From Marinobacter denitrificans (GTDB taxonomy: Bacteria; Pseudomonadota; Gammaproteobacteria; Pseudomonadales; Oleiphilaceae), in the NCBI RefSeq assembly GCF_008795955.1, contig NZ_VMHN01000001.1, positions 434,001 through 498,000 on the forward strand: a DNA stretch of 64,000 nt. The letters run 5' to 3'. Position 1 is the first letter of the stretch. Each line of letters begins with the position of its first letter. The notes beneath the pieces were generated by a model, which had not been told where the DNA came from, ran no database searches, and saw only the letters and a program-made list of their open reading frames with translations. Positions 26,709-36,751 of this stretch are shown in pieces. The position numbers were made by a program, and so were the translations under genes.

Positions 26709-28055
26709 ATGACTGAAAACAACTCGAGCTATTATCCGCGACCGCTACGGCATTTGAGTAGCTACCTCTCCGGGCTTGTGCAGGGGCGTCTCTGGCTGAA
26801 AGTACTCGTCGGCATGTTCCTGGGCCTGGTAACGGGGACCTTGCTCGGCCCCTCTGTTGGTCTCGTCGAGCCCGCGACGGGCACGCTGATCGGTAACTGG
26901 CTGGCGTTCCCCGGGCAGCTTTTCCTGGCCACAATCCAGATGATCGTAATTCCCCTGGTCATTGCCTCCGTCATCCGCGGTCTTGCCGCCAGCGAAGATC
27001 TGGACCAGCTCCGCAAGATGGGGCTGCGGGTGACCGGCTTTTTCGTCATCACTACCGCCATAGCTGCCTCCATCGGGCTCTGGGTGGGCAACCTGATAAA
27101 TCCCGGCAGCATGATGACAGGCCTTGCCAGCACCGTCTCACCCGGGGAAGGCCCGACCACAGCAGCAACCATGCCCAGTGTGGATGAGCTCCCCACAACC
27201 CTGATTGGTCTGCTTCCCGGCAACCCACTGGACGCCATGGTCGAGGGCCAGATGCTGCAGGTCGTGATTTTCTCCATCATAGTCGGTATCGCTCTGGTGA
27301 GTATGGCCCCGGAAAAGTCACGACCCTTGCTGGACCTGCTGGACTCCTTGCAACAGGTCTGTATGACAGTCGTGCGCTGGGCCATGCGGCTGGCGCCCTA
27401 CGCCGTGTTCGGACTGATGGCACAGCTGACGACCACTATCGGCTTCCAGGCCATGATGGGCATGGCATCCTATGTGGTGACCGTTCTGGTGGGTCTGCTG
27501 CTTCTGCTCGGACTGTACATGTTGATCCTTAAGCTGCTGGCTGGGCAGCCTCCTGTTCAGTTCATCAAGGACAGCCGTGATGTCCTGCTGCTTGCGTTCT
27601 CCACTTCAAGCTCAGCAGCGGTAATGCCGCTGTCGATTCGCACTGCCGAAGACAAGCTCGGGGTGCGGCCCTCGGTCTCCCAGTTTGTCATTCCGTTGGG
27701 CGCCACCATCAATATGAACGGCACGGCCCTGTACCAGGCTGTGGCGACGGTATTCCTGGCGCAGGTGTACGGCATTGATCTCAGCATGGGTAGCATGGCA
27801 CTTGTCGTGGCCATGGCCGTTGGTGCCTCCATCGGCTCACCGGCAACACCGGGCGTCGGCATCGTCATTCTGGCAATGGTGCTGCAGACGGTCGGCATTC
27901 CGCCAGGTGGCATTGCACTGATCATGGGTGTGGATCGGATTCTGGATATGTGTCGTACTGCCATCAACGTTACCGGCGATCTCGTCACCTGCCGGCTGAT
28001 GGAAAACTGGTCCGGTAAACGGCTACCTGAAGAGCCGGTTTCCCGGCAGCCTTGA
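26709..28055 (+). CDS. Dicarboxylate/amino-acid:cation symporter (DAACS)
   Basis: A 448-residue membrane symporter of the glutamate/dicarboxylate family. Signatures are FLATIQMIVIPLVIASVIRG, the serine-rich AFSTSSSAAVMPLSI, NMNGTALYQAVATVFLAQ, and SIGSPATPGVGIVIL, then GVDRILDMCRTAINVTGD. It would bring in glutamate, aspartate or C4-dicarboxylates with sodium or protons. It lies close behind rsuA and about 60 bases before the DsbA-family gene. Confidence 0.92.
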   Translation: MTENNSSYYPRPLRHLSSYLSGLVQGRLWLKVLVGMFLGLVTGTLLGPSVGLVEPATGTLIGNWLAFPGQLFLATIQMIVIPLVIASVIRGLAASEDLDQLRKMGLRVTGFFVITTAIAASIGLWVGNLINPGSMMTGLASTVSPGEGPTTAATMPSVDELPTTLIGLLPGNPLDAMVEGQMLQVVIFSIIVGIALVSMAPEKSRPLLDLLDSLQQVCMTVVRWAMRLAPYAVFGLMAQLTTTIGFQAMMGMASYVVTVLVGLLLLLGLYMLILKLLAGQPPVQFIKDSRDVLLLAFSTSSSAAVMPLSIRTAEDKLGVRPSVSQFVIPLGATINMNGTALYQAVATVFLAQVYGIDLSMGSMALVVAMAVGASIGSPATPGVGIVILAMVLQTVGIPPGGIALIMGVDRILDMCRTAINVTGDLVTCRLMENWSGKRLPEEPVSRQP

Positions 28056-28117
28056 AGGCGACGCACCGAAAGGTCTTCTGTTAACCTGACATAGACACAA
28101 TCCAATCCGGAGCTGCC

Positions 28118-28762
28118 ATGACAACCATGCAAATCGACATCGTGTCCGACATCGCCTGCCCCTGGTGCGCCATTGGTTATGCCCGCCTGGAGAAAGCCAT
28201 GGAGGCCCTGCAAGACGACATGGACTTCACCCTGCAATGGCATGCTTTTGAACTGAACCCGGACCCGTCCGGCGATGGCGAACCTATCCTGCCGGCCCTG
28301 AGTCGCAAATATGGCCGCAGTGAAGACGAGATGAGAGCCAGTCAGGGGCAGATGATGGAGATAGCCACGGCGCTGGGACTGAACTTCGAGAAGCTTCAGG
28401 AGCGTCATACCCGCAACACGTTTGATGCCCACAGGCTGGTGAAATGGGCGGGAGAACAGGGCAAACAAACGGAAATGAAGATGGCCTTCTTCGAAGCCTA
28501 CTTTGGCCGCGCGGAAAACATTTCAAACCCGGACGTGCTGGTCTATTGCGTGGAATCCATCGGGCTGGACGGCGCCAAAGCCCGCGAAGTGCTGGCATCA
28601 GACCTGTATGCCGATGCCGTCCGACAGGATGAGGCCCAGTACCAGCAGGCAGGCGTGTCGGCAGTGCCTGCCTACATCATCAACCGGAAATACCTGATTT
28701 CCGGTGCCCAGGAACCTGAAACGCTGGTACAAGCCTTCCGGGAAATTGCCGAATCTGCCTGA
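28118..28762 (+). CDS. DsbA family oxidoreductase, FrnE type
   Basis: A 214-residue thioredoxin-fold protein without signal peptide. The active site is CPWC (DIACPWCAIGYARLEKA), followed by the helical insert and a C-terminal SAVPAYIINRKYLISGAQEPETL with cis-Pro. This is the cytoplasmic FrnE-type branch of the DsbA/HCCA isomerase family, which acts in thiol redox or isomerisation. A strong hairpin follows the stop. Confidence 0.9.
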   Translation: MTTMQIDIVSDIACPWCAIGYARLEKAMEALQDDMDFTLQWHAFELNPDPSGDGEPILPALSRKYGRSEDEMRASQGQMMEIATALGLNFEKLQERHTRNTFDAHRLVKWAGEQGKQTEMKMAFFEAYFGRAENISNPDVLVYCVESIGLDGAKAREVLASDLYADAVRQDEAQYQQAGVSAVPAYIINRKYLISGAQEPETLVQAFREIAESA

Positions 28763-28779
28763 GCAGTTTCCAGTGGCGA

Positions 28780-28816
28780 CTGCCTGACCCCCCCTTCTCC
28801 GGGGGGCGTCCGGCAG
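28780..28816. terminator. Bidirectional terminator between FrnE-type gene and putA
   Basis: CTGCC (28780-28784) and a run of seven C pair with GGCAG (28812-28816) and six G, around a six-base loop TTCTCC. It lies just past the stop of the FrnE-type gene and eight bases before the end of convergent putA, so it can serve both. Confidence 0.65.
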
Positions 28817-28824
28817 CACCATAG

Positions 28825-31800
28825 TTACTCGGACGCGGCGATGAGACTGGCGTTGCCGCCTGCCGCCGTTGTATCCACACACAGGTGACGCTCAATCACG
28901 AATCGCTGATCAAGCTTGTGCTCGGTAATCAGCGGCAGCAGGGCGCCCTCCCTTTTTGCCAATGCCTGACGGTACTCCTTCAACAGGGACTGCTCCGCGC
29001 AGCTCACCGCTGCATGGAAGCCACGGGCCTGAGCAAGTGCCTCCGGCTCAAGCAGCCCTTCAACACCAACAATTGGCAGGCCAGCCGCGGCTGCAGTGCT
29101 CACGGTTTCTTCAACGCCCGGGGCAATAACAACCACTTTGTTACCCTGGGACAACGCGGTGGCGGCCTGCTCCAGCGCAGTGTCCTTATCCGGCCCCAGG
29201 CAAAGCACCACGCCCCGGGGGTGGTTGGTCAGGCGGTTCAGTTCGCCAGTCGGCCCCGGCAGTTCTTCAGCGTGAGCATCCAGCGGCGCGGGAACCGCAC
29301 CGAAGATCGGCTTCATCGCTTCCATTCGTGGCTCAGGTGCCAACGTTTTTACTCCCACCACTTTGCCAATCAGCCCTTCGAGCTTCTTGATATCCACCTG
29401 CCTGGCCCCGGAATCCGCCGGGCGCTCAACGGTCTCGCCCTTCAGGAAACGACGCACATACTGAGGGCCGCCGGCCTTGGGACCGGTTCCGGACAGGCCT
29501 TCGCCCCCGAATGGCTGAGACCCGACAATGGCACCGATCTGGTTCCGGTTCACATAGGTGTTGCCGACCTTGATACGGCTGGCAATCTGCTCCACACGAC
29601 GGTCGACACGGCTATGGATACCAAAGGTCAGGCCGTAACCCTTGGCGTTGACGTCGTCCACCACCTTGTTGATGTCCTTGGCCGCAAACGTGGCCACATG
29701 CAGCACCGGGCCGAAAATCTCTTCTTCCAGTTCCTCGATTCCGCTGACACTGATGACAACCGGCGAAACATAGTTGCCCTTCTGGGGCACCGGTACCTTT
29801 TTCATTAGGCGCCCTTTGGCTTCGTACTTGTCGCAGTGGTCGGTGATTTTCTTCCTGGCGGCTTCATCAATTACCGGCCCGACATCTGTCGAGAGCAGCC
29901 ACGGATCGCCAACGCCAAGCTCGTCCATGGCGCCGTACAGCATTTCCAGAAGATGGTCGGCGATGTCTTTCTGCACATAGAGCATACGCAGGGCGGAACA
30001 CCGCTGGCCTGCACTCTGGAAAGAAGAAGCCAGTACATCCCGTACAACCTGTTCAGGGAGGGCGGTGGAGTCCACAATCATGGCGTTCAGTCCGCCCGTC
30101 TCCGCAACCAGCGCAGCGTCGGGGGCCATGTTTTCACTCATCTTCCTGTCGATACGCTGGGCCGTTGCCGTGGAACCGGTAAAGCAGACTCCGGCTACCC
30201 GTGGGTCAGAAGTCAGTGCGCTACCCACGGTGGCGCCGGTGCCCGGAAGCAACTGAATGGCATCCTTGGGGATGCCTGCCTGATGCATCAATTCCACAGC
30301 ACGTACCGCCAGCAATGAGGACTGTTCGGCGGGCTTGGCCAATACCGTGTTGCCCGCCACCAGGTTGGCAAGAATCTGACCCGTGAAGATTGCCAGTGGG
30401 AAGTTCCAGGGTGAAATACACACCATCACACCCCGTGATTCACCGCTGTCCTCATAGCGAATGCCTTCATTGGCGTAAAACAGGGCAAAGTCCACAGCCT
30501 CACGGATTTCGGCAACTCCGTCCAGCAGCGACTTCCCGGCCTCCCGGGTGGCTAGAGCGAAAAGTTCGTAGGCGTTTTCCTCATACAAATCGGCCACCTT
30601 GCGAAGACATTCTGCCCGCTCCTTCGCTGACCGGGCAGACCATGTCTTGAAGCCTTCCTGCGCTGCGGTAATGGCAGTGTCCACATCGGCCTCGGAGGCC
30701 AGGGTCACATGGCCAACGGTATCTTCGGGATCAGCCGGGTTGCGGACCATCTGAACTTCTGCACCACCCACGTCGCCGGCAATGATGGGCCCGCCTTTCC
30801 AGCGATGCTCGCGATAGGGATCGCGACCCTCATCGATTTCCTTGACGGTCACCGGATCCGTGATATCCCAACCCTTGGAGTTGCGCCGCTGCTCGCCAAA
30901 GATCTTGAAGGGATGCACGATCGCCTTACTGGAGATATCAGTGCCCATTTCCTTGACCGAATCCATCGGGTCCCTGGCGATCTCCTCCGGCGTGATGCGC
31001 TTGTCCACAATCTGGTTAACGAACGAGCTGTTGGCACCGTTCTCCAGCAGACGGCGCACCAGGTACGCCAACAGATCCTTGTGAGGACCCACCGGCGCGT
31101 AAATCCGACAGGGCACACCACTGACCTTCAGCACTTCGCTGTGGAGTGACTCGCCCATGCCATGGAGGCGCTGAAATTCATAGTTATCCACGCCCTTGGA
31201 TTTTGCCAGCTCCAGAATCGCCGACACGGAGTGGGCGTTGTGAGTGGCAAACTGCGGGTAGATCCTGTCCGTCATGTTCAACAGTTTTGTGGCACAGGAC
31301 AGGAAGGATACGTCGCTACAGGCCTTTCGGGTAAATACCGGGAAGCCGCTCAGGCCCATGACCTGCGCACGTTTGATTTCGGCATCCCAGTAGGCGCCCT
31401 TCACCAGGCGAACCATGAAGCGGCGGTCGTACTTTTCTGCCAGTCCGTAGAGCCAGTCCAGCGCGAAGGCAGAGCGCTTGCCATAGGCCTGGACCACCAC
31501 ACCAAAGCCGTCCCAGCCGGCCAGCTCGGGATCAGCCACCAGTGCCTCGATGACATCCAGGGAAAGGTCCAGCCGGTCCTGTTCCTCGGCATCAATGTTG
31601 AATCCCATATTGGCGGCAGCCGCCTTCCTGACCAGCTCTTTCGCCCGGGGGAGCAGCTCGTTCATCACCCGTTCTTTGTTGCCATACTCGTAGCGGGCCA
31701 ACAGGGCGGACAGCTTGACGGAAATACCGGGATTCTTGCGCACGTCGCCCTTACAGGCCTTGGCGATGCTGTCGATGGCGTTGGAATAGGAGTTGTAATA

Positions 31801-32454
31801 ACGCTTGGCGTCATCGTCGGTGCGGGCGGCCTCGCCCAGCATATCGTAAGAGTAGGTGTAGCCCTTGGCCGTGTACTCTTTTGCTTCGTCCTGGGCTTCG
31901 TCGATATCACGCCCCAGAACGAACTGGCGGCCCATTTCTTTCATTGCCTGTCCGGCAACGGTGCGGATAACAGGCTCGCCAAACCGCTTCAACAGCTTGC
32001 GCAGGGTATCGCCCACGCTGTTGCGCTCGGAGTCCTTGAGCAGATTGCTGGTCATCAGCAATGCAACGGTCGCCGTATTGATCAGCGACGAAGACGCGCG
32101 GCCCACATGGTTGCCCCAGGCGCCGGAAGTGATCTTGTCCTCAATCAGTTCGTGAATTGTCAGGTTATCAGGCACGCGCAGCAACGCTTCCGCCAGACAC
32201 ATCAGCGCCACACCCTCTTTGGTGGTGAGGCCGTATTCCGCCAGGAACTTTTCCATGATGGTGGACTTGGCGTTCTTGCGGACGCTACGTACCAGGTCAG
32301 CCGCGCGAGCGGAAATTGCGTCGCGCTCGGCCTGGGTCAACTGGGCGCCAGCAATCATCTCACTAATCACTTTGTATTCATCCGCCAGGTAATAACTGCG
32401 GATGGCCTGCCGGCTATCGACCAGTGTGGGAGTCTCTGATTGCTGCGGTCTCAT
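28825..32454 (-). CDS. putA: Bifunctional proline dehydrogenase/P5C dehydrogenase PutA
   Basis: A 1,209-residue PutA that oxidises proline to glutamate in two steps. After a helical N-terminal arm, the FAD-dependent PRODH domain (about 190-500) shows FNIDAEEQDRLDLSLDV, RLVKGAYWDAEIKRAQ and GVPCRIYAPVGPHKDLLAYLVRRLLENG. The aldehyde dehydrogenase domain (about 560-1000) shows SPWNFPLAIFTGQI, AETGGLNAM and catalytic GQRCSALR near residue 818, and GGEGLSGTGPKAGG. It lacks the N-terminal ribbon-helix-helix of trifunctional PutA (about 1,300 residues), so it is not its own repressor. The glutamate dehydrogenase gene upstream on the same strand extends the pathway. Confidence 0.95.
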   Translation of the reverse strand: MRPQQSETPTLVDSRQAIRSYYLADEYKVISEMIAGAQLTQAERDAISARAADLVRSVRKNAKSTIMEKFLAEYGLTTKEGVALMCLAEALLRVPDNLTIHELIEDKITSGAWGNHVGRASSSLINTATVALLMTSNLLKDSERNSVGDTLRKLLKRFGEPVIRTVAGQAMKEMGRQFVLGRDIDEAQDEAKEYTAKGYTYSYDMLGEAARTDDDAKRYYNSYSNAIDSIAKACKGDVRKNPGISVKLSALLARYEYGNKERVMNELLPRAKELVRKAAAANMGFNIDAEEQDRLDLSLDVIEALVADPELAGWDGFGVVVQAYGKRSAFALDWLYGLAEKYDRRFMVRLVKGAYWDAEIKRAQVMGLSGFPVFTRKACSDVSFLSCATKLLNMTDRIYPQFATHNAHSVSAILELAKSKGVDNYEFQRLHGMGESLHSEVLKVSGVPCRIYAPVGPHKDLLAYLVRRLLENGANSSFVNQIVDKRITPEEIARDPMDSVKEMGTDISSKAIVHPFKIFGEQRRNSKGWDITDPVTVKEIDEGRDPYREHRWKGGPIIAGDVGGAEVQMVRNPADPEDTVGHVTLASEADVDTAITAAQEGFKTWSARSAKERAECLRKVADLYEENAYELFALATREAGKSLLDGVAEIREAVDFALFYANEGIRYEDSGESRGVMVCISPWNFPLAIFTGQILANLVAGNTVLAKPAEQSSLLAVRAVELMHQAGIPKDAIQLLPGTGATVGSALTSDPRVAGVCFTGSTATAQRIDRKMSENMAPDAALVAETGGLNAMIVDSTALPEQVVRDVLASSFQSAGQRCSALRMLYVQKDIADHLLEMLYGAMDELGVGDPWLLSTDVGPVIDEAARKKITDHCDKYEAKGRLMKKVPVPQKGNYVSPVVISVSGIEELEEEIFGPVLHVATFAAKDINKVVDDVNAKGYGLTFGIHSRVDRRVEQIASRIKVGNTYVNRNQIGAIVGSQPFGGEGLSGTGPKAGGPQYVRRFLKGETVERPADSGARQVDIKKLEGLIGKVVGVKTLAPEPRMEAMKPIFGAVPAPLDAHAEELPGPTGELNRLTNHPRGVVLCLGPDKDTALEQAATALSQGNKVVVIAPGVEETVSTAAAAGLPIVGVEGLLEPEALAQARGFHAAVSCAEQSLLKEYRQALAKREGALLPLITEHKLDQRFVIERHLCVDTTAAGGNASLIAASE

Positions 32455-32473
32455 GGTTGAACCCTCTCAGTTG

Positions 32474-32507
32474 TTTGTCTTTCCCGCATTCTACCGGGAA
32501 CGACAAA
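32474..32507 (-). promoter_or_regulatory. Stable hairpin in putA 5' leader
   Basis: TTTGTCTTTCCCG (32474-32486) and CGGGAACGACAAA (32495-32507) pair at 12 of 13 positions around an eight-base loop. It sits 20 bases before the putA start in the 169-base gap after the glutamate dehydrogenase gene. No T-run follows on the minus strand. It may be an operator, a processing site, or a partial terminator between the two genes. Confidence 0.5.
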
Positions 32508-32623
32508 GACTATTTGACTGTAAAAACCAGACACACACGACCTTCAGGCTTTTTTAATGAACTAAAATTTATGTTCTTCCTGTCAAATGCTCAGTATTCA
32601 GGTGAATTTACTGCACTGGCTGG

Positions 32624-35600
32624 TTAATCTGCCTTTGCGGCCAGCTCCCGAAGTACGCTGTGAGCGACGGAGAAGACCGCGCAATCAACATCATTCGCAG
32701 CCTGCATGTCTCCGAGCATCCGGTGCCAGCGCACCAGTAGCGCCTGTTTGTCGTCGCGCCAGGCTTCCAGCATCTGTTCTGGTGACACCTCCTGGGTGCC
32801 TTTCGCTACAGCCGCCGCGGAAAACACACTCGACGTAAGGTTCCGCAACTGATGATCAAGCTCATCGCGGTAATGGAGCGTCGCCAATACCTGCCAGTGA
32901 CCACGGGCCCTGAAGGCACGCATTTGCCTGTCCAGCCAGGTCAGGTTCAGGCCTTCCCCGAGACTGAAATAAACCCAGGCCACCGATTCCAGATCCTGTC
33001 CCAACTGGCGACCGATCTCGATGATGTCCATCAGCCAGTACCGGCTCTCAGCCGAGGCTCCATAAGCGGCCAGCCCCTCGGGAACTGCCTGCTTACAGTA
33101 CCTATCATAGCGTTCATGCCAGCGACTTGCAGGAATCACCGAGCCCAGGCGCTCTGTTGACGCCAACACCTCGGCCAGCGGCCCCTGATAGTGGGCAACA
33201 CACGAGGCCGGATCCAGATCGCTCCGGCGGTTGTGCAGCAGCCAGCTGGTGCTGCGGGTAACCAGGCGAATCACGTCACTGAACAGTTCCGCCTGCACCT
33301 CGGGGCTGATCTTGCCATCCAGTGCCTCAATGGCCTTCCATTGAGTCTCTACGTCATGGATGCGCAGGGAGATCAGGTACCCTGCAGCAATCCGCCCGCT
33401 ATCGGCACCAGTGGCATTACGCAGCTTGTCCGCCCAGCTGATGCCCATACGATTCACCATGTCATTGGCGATCTGGGTGGCTGAAATTTCCGCGCGCAGC
33501 GGATGCGCGTCAATTGCCTCGGGAAAGTGCTCCAATAACGATGCCGGAAAAGCCGAATAGAGCGCATGAATAAAGCGGTCATCATGAACAATTGTGGTGG
33601 TCAGCAACGCCTGTTTGAGTTCGATCTTGGCGTAGGAAATGAGCACAGAGAGCTCCGGGCGTGTGAGGCCGGAGCCACGCTCCCGCCGCTCCCTGAGCGC
33701 CTCATCATCGGGGAGGAACTCAAGCGCCCGGTCAAGCTTGCCCTCGGCTTCAAGCCGCCGCATCAGGCGCTCATACTCGTCTGCAGTGGTCACAGCACCG
33801 CTTTGTGCCAGACACAATGCCATGGCCTGGCGATAGTTGTTGCGCAGTACCAGCTCCGCCACCTCGGCCGTCATTGCCCTGAGCATCTGGTTACGCTGGT
33901 CCAGCGTCATCTGTCCCCGTCGCACCTGCTCGTTGAGAAGTATCTTGATATTTACCTCATGGTCCGAGCAATCCACCCCGCCGGCATTGTCGATAAAATC
34001 GGTATTGGCCGCCCCACCGGCGCGGGCAAAGTCAATCCGGCCGAGCTGGGTGAATCCCAGGTTGCCGCCTTCTCCAAGTACCCGGCACTGCAACTGATGG
34101 CCATCAATCCTAACGGCGTCATTGGCTTTGTCGCCAACGTCATCGTGGGACTCACTTGCTGCTTTCACGTAGGTGCCGATGCCGCCATTCCAGAGCATAT
34201 CCACCGGGGCTGTCAGCAGTGCCCTGATCAACTCATTGGGGGCGAGGCGGTCGGCTTCTATGCCCAGTCTGGCCTGCATCTGGGGTGAAACCGGAATCCA
34301 CTTTGCAGACCGGGAAAAAACCCCGCCACCCTCGCTGATCCGTTTCTCGTCATAATCCGCCCAGCTCGACCCCGGCAACTCGAACAGCCGCTTGCGTTCG
34401 GCAAAGGAGGCAGCTGCGTCCGGCTCGGGGTCAACAAAGATATGCAGATGATTGAACGCGCCGACCAGACGGATACGATCCGACAACAGCATGCCGTTAC
34501 CGAACACATCCCCCCCCATGTCGCCGATACCAACCACCGTGAATTCTTCGGCCTGGGTGTCGATGCCCTTCTCGAGGAAGTGTCGTTTGACGGACTCCCA
34601 GGCACCCCGAGCCGTAATCCCCATCTTTTTGTGGTCGTAGCCCTCGCTGCCGCCGGAGGCAAACGCATCTCCCAGCCAGAAGCCATAGTCGTGGGCCAGC
34701 CGGTTGGCGATATCGGAGAAGGTCGCGGTACCTTTGTCAGCGGCGACCACCAGGTAGGTGTCGTCGCCATCATGGCGGACCACATCGGCCGGTGGCACGA
34801 CTTCACCCTCATCCAGATTGTCGGTCAGATCCAGCAACCCCCGGATAAACGTCTGATAGCAGGTGATGCCCTCTTCCCTCAAGGCCTCCCGGGAGCCATC
34901 TTCCGGCGGCTGTTTGACGATGAACCCGCCCTTGGCACCGACGGGCACAATCACCGAGTTCTTCACCTGCTGGGCCTTTACCAGGCCGAGAATTTCGGTG
35001 CGGTAGTCCTCACTGCGGTCGGACCAGCGCAGCCCGCCCCTGGCCACCGGGCCTGCCCTGAGGTGTACCCCTTCCACTCTGGGTGAACATACGAAGACCT
35101 CAAAATGAGGACAGGGTTTCGGAATATCGGGTACAGAGGAAGGGTCCATTTTGAGCGACAGGTATCCCTTGAACTCGCCGGTGTCCTGGCGCTGGAAGTA
35201 GTTGGTTCTCAGGGTTGCTTTGATAAGCACATAAAAGCGCCTGAGAATCCGGTCATCATCAAGACTTGTCACCGCATCAAGGGAATCCAGAATGGCACTT
35301 TCAATCCTTGCAGTCTCTGATTCCCGGCATTCAGCCACCGCAGCATCGGGATCGAACCTGGCCTTGAAGAACTCCACCAGCAGCGAGGTAAGATCCAGAT
35401 GCCGCGCCAGGGTATCGGCAATGAACGGCTGGCTGAAACCGAAACGCAGCTGCTTGATATAACGGGAATAGGCCCGCAGCACGCTGACCTCGCGCCAGCC
35501 CAGGCTTGCCGCCATCATCAGCTGGTTGAAGTCATCGTTCTCGGCAAAACCATTCCAGATTTCGCGAAACCCTTCCTGCAACAGGGGTTTGGCTTTTTCA

Positions 35601-36139
35601 ATGTCAGCGCCGCGGCAACGGGCGTGGAACTCCACCGTAAAATCACTGATCCCGAACTGCTCGCCGTCACGCCGCCGGATACGATACGGGTGCTCCCCAA
35701 GCACCCGCATGCCAAGGTTCTCCAGAATTGGAATGACATCCGACAGGATCACCGATTTGCCCTGGCTGTAGAGCTTGAAGCTGAGTTCCTGCGCGCCCTG
35801 CTCAGATGGCTGATAGAAACGCATGGGCACATCGGACGTCAGGGCAATGGATTGAATCTGCTGAATGTCTTCAACCGCATCCTGAACAGAGAACTTCGAC
35901 CGGTAGCTCGAAGGGAAGCCGCCACTGAACATGCTGGCAAATCGCTGCCCGGGCTTCTCACCAAGAACTTCAACCAGGCGCTGCAGCAGTGCGTCATCCC
36001 ACGACACGGACTCCTCCATCATGGTGGCGACAATTTCACGCAGGTTTCGCGAGTCGTCCGGGTCGTAATCCTCACCCTCAAGGGCATCTGAGAGCTGTTC
36101 CAGCAGCGTTTGTTTTTGTTTGGCTTCGGCAGGGGTCAT
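32624..36139 (-). CDS. NAD-glutamate dehydrogenase, N-terminally short form
   Basis: A 1,171-residue NAD-specific glutamate dehydrogenase of the large (GdhB) type. The central and catalytic parts are present: VPMRFYQPSEQGAQELSFKL, NLGMRVLGEHPYRI, GLRWSDRSEDYRTEILGL, KNSVIVPVGAKGGFIVKQPP, GIGDMGGDVFGNGML and LRNATGADSGRIAAGY. It would turn glutamate into 2-oxoglutarate and ammonia. The usual protein is about 1,600 residues; roughly 430 N-terminal regulatory (ACT-like) residues are missing and no remnant lies upstream. The ATG at 36139 follows GGAGACCATTG, so the short form looks genuine. It precedes putA on the same strand. Confidence 0.9.
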   Translation of the reverse strand: MTPAEAKQKQTLLEQLSDALEGEDYDPDDSRNLREIVATMMEESVSWDDALLQRLVEVLGEKPGQRFASMFSGGFPSSYRSKFSVQDAVEDIQQIQSIALTSDVPMRFYQPSEQGAQELSFKLYSQGKSVILSDVIPILENLGMRVLGEHPYRIRRRDGEQFGISDFTVEFHARCRGADIEKAKPLLQEGFREIWNGFAENDDFNQLMMAASLGWREVSVLRAYSRYIKQLRFGFSQPFIADTLARHLDLTSLLVEFFKARFDPDAAVAECRESETARIESAILDSLDAVTSLDDDRILRRFYVLIKATLRTNYFQRQDTGEFKGYLSLKMDPSSVPDIPKPCPHFEVFVCSPRVEGVHLRAGPVARGGLRWSDRSEDYRTEILGLVKAQQVKNSVIVPVGAKGGFIVKQPPEDGSREALREEGITCYQTFIRGLLDLTDNLDEGEVVPPADVVRHDGDDTYLVVAADKGTATFSDIANRLAHDYGFWLGDAFASGGSEGYDHKKMGITARGAWESVKRHFLEKGIDTQAEEFTVVGIGDMGGDVFGNGMLLSDRIRLVGAFNHLHIFVDPEPDAAASFAERKRLFELPGSSWADYDEKRISEGGGVFSRSAKWIPVSPQMQARLGIEADRLAPNELIRALLTAPVDMLWNGGIGTYVKAASESHDDVGDKANDAVRIDGHQLQCRVLGEGGNLGFTQLGRIDFARAGGAANTDFIDNAGGVDCSDHEVNIKILLNEQVRRGQMTLDQRNQMLRAMTAEVAELVLRNNYRQAMALCLAQSGAVTTADEYERLMRRLEAEGKLDRALEFLPDDEALRERRERGSGLTRPELSVLISYAKIELKQALLTTTIVHDDRFIHALYSAFPASLLEHFPEAIDAHPLRAEISATQIANDMVNRMGISWADKLRNATGADSGRIAAGYLISLRIHDVETQWKAIEALDGKISPEVQAELFSDVIRLVTRSTSWLLHNRRSDLDPASCVAHYQGPLAEVLASTERLGSVIPASRWHERYDRYCKQAVPEGLAAYGASAESRYWLMDIIEIGRQLGQDLESVAWVYFSLGEGLNLTWLDRQMRAFRARGHWQVLATLHYRDELDHQLRNLTSSVFSAAAVAKGTQEVSPEQMLEAWRDDKQALLVRWHRMLGDMQAANDVDCAVFSVAHSVLRELAAKAD

Positions 36140-36298
36140 CAATGGTCTCCGGGAATATCAACTGGCACGTATGTGACTGAACATCCCACAGTATAGCCAA
36201 CTCGCAGAAGGCCCTTTGTCTGTAAAGTTTTAATGTGCAGGTATTTTGATTATATTCAGGCCCATAATTAGCCGTATATCTAGCCAGGAAATGAGATT

Positions 36299-36751
36299 AT
36301 GGTCGAACTGGACAGAATCGATCACTCCATCATCCGCGAATTGCAGAAGCACGCGCGGATCACAGTGACTGAGCTCGCCTCACGGGTGGGGTTGTCGAAA
36401 ACGCCCTGTCAGGTTCGTATGCGGCGCCTGGAAGAGCAGGGATATATCACCGGGTACACCGCCCTGGTCAACCAGACCAAACTCGGACAAAGCCACATCG
36501 CATTTGCCCAGGTTACCCTGAACGACACCAGCAGTGGCGCCCTGGCGGCGTTCAACACTGCAGCAAAACAGATCTCGGCAGTGGAACAGTGCCACATGAT
36601 CGCGGGCAACTTTGATTACCTGCTGAAAGTACGCACCCGCAATATGGCAGAATACCGGCAGGTGCTCGGGGAGCAGATATCCGCCTTGCCCCATGTATTG
36701 CAGACCAGCACGTTTGTGGTAATGGAGAATGTCAAGGATGCGGGGATCTGA
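36299..36751 (+). CDS. Lrp/AsnC family regulator (PutR-like)
   Basis: A 150-residue Lrp-type regulator: helix-turn-helix IIRELQKHARITVTELASRVGLSKTP and VRMRRLEEQGYITGY, then the ligand domain with MIAGNFDYLLKVRTRNMAEY. It is divergent from glutamate dehydrogenase over about 160 AT-rich bases (36140-36298) that should hold both promoters. Lrp-type PutR proteins activate putA with proline in other proteobacteria, which fits. Its stop shares one base with the LysR start (TGATG), a coupling of two regulators. Confidence 0.88.
   Translation: MVELDRIDHSIIRELQKHARITVTELASRVGLSKTPCQVRMRRLEEQGYITGYTALVNQTKLGQSHIAFAQVTLNDTSSGALAAFNTAAKQISAVEQCHMIAGNFDYLLKVRTRNMAEYRQVLGEQISALPHVLQTSTFVVMENVKDAGI

Noticed and set aside
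31162..32439. 425-codon open frame opposite putA
   Set aside because: It lies wholly on the antisense strand of the clear PutA N-terminal region and has no family-like sequence; long antisense frames are common in GC-rich genes.
36140..36298. Frameshifted remnant of the missing glutamate dehydrogenase N-terminus
   Set aside because: The stretch is AT-rich, too short and sits directly before a divergent regulator; no family residues could be read in any frame.
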